DNA from: Desulfobulbaceae bacterium UBA2775
Lineage (GTDB): Bacteria; Desulfobacterota; Desulfobulbia; Desulfobulbales; Desulfocapsaceae
Assembly: GCA_002352445.1 (NCBI GenBank)
Contig: DEIL01000172.1
Coordinates: forward strand, 1-7,056
Reading direction: 5' to 3'
DNA: 7,056 nt
Shown here: piece by piece, positions 5,969 to 7,056 of the stretch
How the letters are laid out: each line of letters starts with the position of its first letter
Position numbering within the stretch: position 1 is the stretch's first letter
The notes under the pieces: model-generated
Databases searched by the model: none
What the model saw: only the letters and a program-made list of their open reading frames with translations
Told to the model about the DNA's origin: nothing
Program-made: the position numbers and the translations under genes

Positions 5969-5978
5969 AGGAATGATA

Positions 5979-6013
5979 GTGGTGAAAAGTGGGTAGTATG
6001 GGCGTTTTGTGGT
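5979..6013 (+). promoter_or_regulatory. MraZ-type operator: four boxes at 10-bp spacing
   Basis: The boxes are GTGGT (5979), GTGGG (5989), TGGGC (5999) and GTGGT (6009), each pair separated by 5 bp. This matches the known MraZ operator style of TGGG repeats with 5-bp spacers that sit upstream of mraZ in E. coli and other bacteria. The array begins 10 nt after the -10 hexamer and ends 25 nt before the start codon, a position where bound MraZ would block initiation or early elongation. Autorepression of the cluster is an inference from this layout. Confidence 0.7.
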
Positions 6014-6025
6014 TGTTATAGGTGC

Positions 6026-6032
6026 AAGGAGG
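6026..6032 (+). promoter_or_regulatory. Strong Shine-Dalgarno that fixes the mraZ start
   Basis: AAGGAGG lies 6 nt before GTG 6039 and is the strongest ribosome-binding site in the window. It rules against the longer open frame that begins at GTG 6009, which would place this site inside the coding region. Confidence 0.85.
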
Positions 6033-6038
6033 CGTTGG

Positions 6039-6494
6039 GTGATCAGGGATCGGTTTCGAAGCAGAACGGAGCATACTTTGGACGCGAAGGGGAGGTTGAA
6101 TTTTCCCAGTCGGTTTAGAGAGGTGTTGCGTCAATGTGATTCGGAAATCCTCATGGTGGCACCATGGAACAAGCATCTACGCGCATATCCTGTGGCAGAA
6201 TGGGAAGCTTTGGAAACGAAATTGCTGACCCAGGGAGGAGAGCAGGCGGGGATTGCAAGTTTTGTCAGATATGTAGTGGGTGGTGTCACCGAATGTGTGC
6301 CTGATAAGCAGGGACGAATTCGATTGCCTGCTGATTTACGTGCTGACGCTGATTTGAAAAAAGAAATTGTTCTGACAGGCATGCTGGATTGGGTCGAAAT
6401 CTGGGATAAGGGCGTATGGCACGTCGAAAATCGGACAACCCGCGACAACTTTGAGAACCATGAAGAAAGCCTTGCGAAAATGGGTATTTTTTGA
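6039..6494 (+). CDS. mraZ: Transcriptional regulator MraZ
   Basis: A DNA-binding protein of the SpoVT-AbrB (swapped-hairpin) fold that controls its own division/cell-wall (dcw) operon in characterised bacteria. From GTG 6039 it has 151 aa, normal for the family. It carries two AbrB-like repeats, each with the DxxGR signature: TLDAKGRLNFPSRFR (13-27) and PDKQGRIRLPADLR (88-101). The conserved VEIWDKGVW and a typical C-terminal helix follow. The start is set by AAGGAGG at 6 nt and by the family N-terminus, which begins about 10 residues before EHTLDAKGR. It is first in its transcription unit, behind a strong promoter and an MraZ-type box array that it probably binds itself. Its TGA stop shares one base with the rsmH ATG. 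Confidence 0.96.
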   Translation: MIRDRFRSRTEHTLDAKGRLNFPSRFREVLRQCDSEILMVAPWNKHLRAYPVAEWEALETKLLTQGGEQAGIASFVRYVVGGVTECVPDKQGRIRLPADLRADADLKKEIVLTGMLDWVEIWDKGVWHVENRTTRDNFENHEESLAKMGIF

Positions 6495-7056
6495 TGGCTC
6501 CAGGTTCAGACATTGAACAGATTCATACCCCTGTACTTCTCAAAGAAACACTCGAACTTCTAAATGTCCGATCTGGTGGGGTGTATGTGGACGGTACTCT
6601 TGGGTTGGGAGGACATTCTTCCTCAATTCTTAAGAGATCAGCACCTGATGGGAAGGTATTTGCCTTTGAGTGGGATGAAACTGCAATAGAGCTGGCAAGA
6701 GCCCGGCTGTCGCCATATAAAGATCGTCTGCAGATAATACGACGAAATTTTGCAGAAATATCGGAGGGGCTGAACGAAGAGGGAGTAACCGGGGTTGATG
6801 GCTTGCTGGTAGACGTAGGGCTCTCTTCTCTGCAGCTTGATAAGGGGGACCGGGGATTCAGTTTTCAGCGGGATGAAATTCTTGATATGCGGATGGATAA
6901 CAGAAGAAAATTAACTGCACAGTCTATTCTGGCAACTTGTTCCCAAAGGGAACTTGCAGATATTTTTTTTTATTATGGTGAGGAGCGTCAGGCCAGACCC
7001 ATTGCCTCCGCAATAGTTGAATCCAGAGTCAGCGAACCCGTCAGAACAACGAAGCA
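6494..7056 (+). CDS. rsmH: 16S rRNA N4-methylcytidine 1402 methyltransferase RsmH, 5' part
   Basis: SAM-dependent methyltransferase (formerly MraW) that N4-methylates C1402 in the 16S rRNA decoding centre. 187 codons are present, and the window ends inside the gene; the family is usually about 300-320 aa. Visible motifs are HTPVLLKETLELL (11-23), the SAM-binding YVDGTLGLGGHSSSIL (31-46), VFAFEWDETAIELA (55-68), LLVDVGLSSLQLD (104-116) with GFSFQRDEILDMRMD (121-135), and YYGEERQARPIASAIVESR (160-178). ATG 6494 overlaps the mraZ TGA by one base and has no good Shine-Dalgarno, so it is probably translated by coupling to mraZ. The next genes are expected to be the rest of the dcw cluster (ftsL, ftsI, mur genes), but these lie outside the window. 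A run of nine T at 6963-6971 falls in the coding region without breaking the frame. Confidence 0.95.
   Translation, partial: MAPGSDIEQIHTPVLLKETLELLNVRSGGVYVDGTLGLGGHSSSILKRSAPDGKVFAFEWDETAIELARARLSPYKDRLQIIRRNFAEISEGLNEEGVTGVDGLLVDVGLSSLQLDKGDRGFSFQRDEILDMRMDNRRKLTAQSILATCSQRELADIFFYYGEERQARPIASAIVESRVSEPVRTTK

Noticed and set aside
5709..5993. Insertion element with 15-bp terminal inverted repeats
   Set aside because: There is no target duplication at the flanks and no transposase, and the repeat motif matches MraZ operator boxes. The idea is kept only as a lesser alternative.
6009..6038. Longer mraZ start at GTG 6009
   Set aside because: It would place AAGGAGG inside the gene and add ten residues not expected in MraZ. 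The start codon would also overlap the last operator box.

Overview
The window carries eight protein genes, all on the + strand, from a free-living bacterium of moderate GC content. The gene order yebC-ruvC-ruvA-ruvB, an FtsJ-type RlmE with a tRNA nucleotidyltransferase carrying an HD domain upstream, and a dcw cluster starting with mraZ-rsmH fit a Desulfobacterota/'deltaproteobacterial' sulfate-reducer-like genome. That lineage call is an inference from gene order and protein flavour, not from a search.

Layout. 1-268: non-coding DNA with a near-perfect palindrome (7-47) and a degenerate repeat-derived element (about 81-246) that runs into the 5' end of the first open frame. 269-5615: a dense co-directional block of RNA maturation/translation genes (tRNA nucleotidyltransferase, rlmE, yebC) followed by the complete RuvABC Holliday-junction machinery. 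The cca/rlmE and ruvA/ruvB pairs overlap, and yebC/ruvC are 4 nt apart. A rho-independent terminator at 5645-5679 closes the block. 5680-6038: regulatory intergenic region with a strong extended -10 sigma70-type promoter (5941-5968) and a four-box array with 10-bp spacing that matches the MraZ operator pattern (5979-6013). A 15-bp exact inverted copy of two of these boxes lies 255 bp upstream. 6039-7056: mraZ and the 5' part of rsmH, the start of the division/cell-wall cluster, cut by the window edge.

The most unusual feature is a dispersed short-repeat family built on TTTTTACGAYGCCATCA (and its inverse TGATGGCRTCGTAAAAA). It occurs at most gene borders here: upstream of cca, between rlmE and yebC, twice between ruvC and ruvA, and exactly at the ruvB stop. 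It appears as inverted pairs, as single half-sites, and as one 125-bp element with nested inverted repeats able to fold into a long hairpin. It resembles REP/MITE-type non-autonomous elements. Where open frames run through it, it encodes a tell-tale FYDAI peptide, which exposes over-extended starts for yebC and probably cca. No novel gene system is visible: all eight genes are well-known housekeeping families, and the interest lies in the repeats and the mraZ control region.
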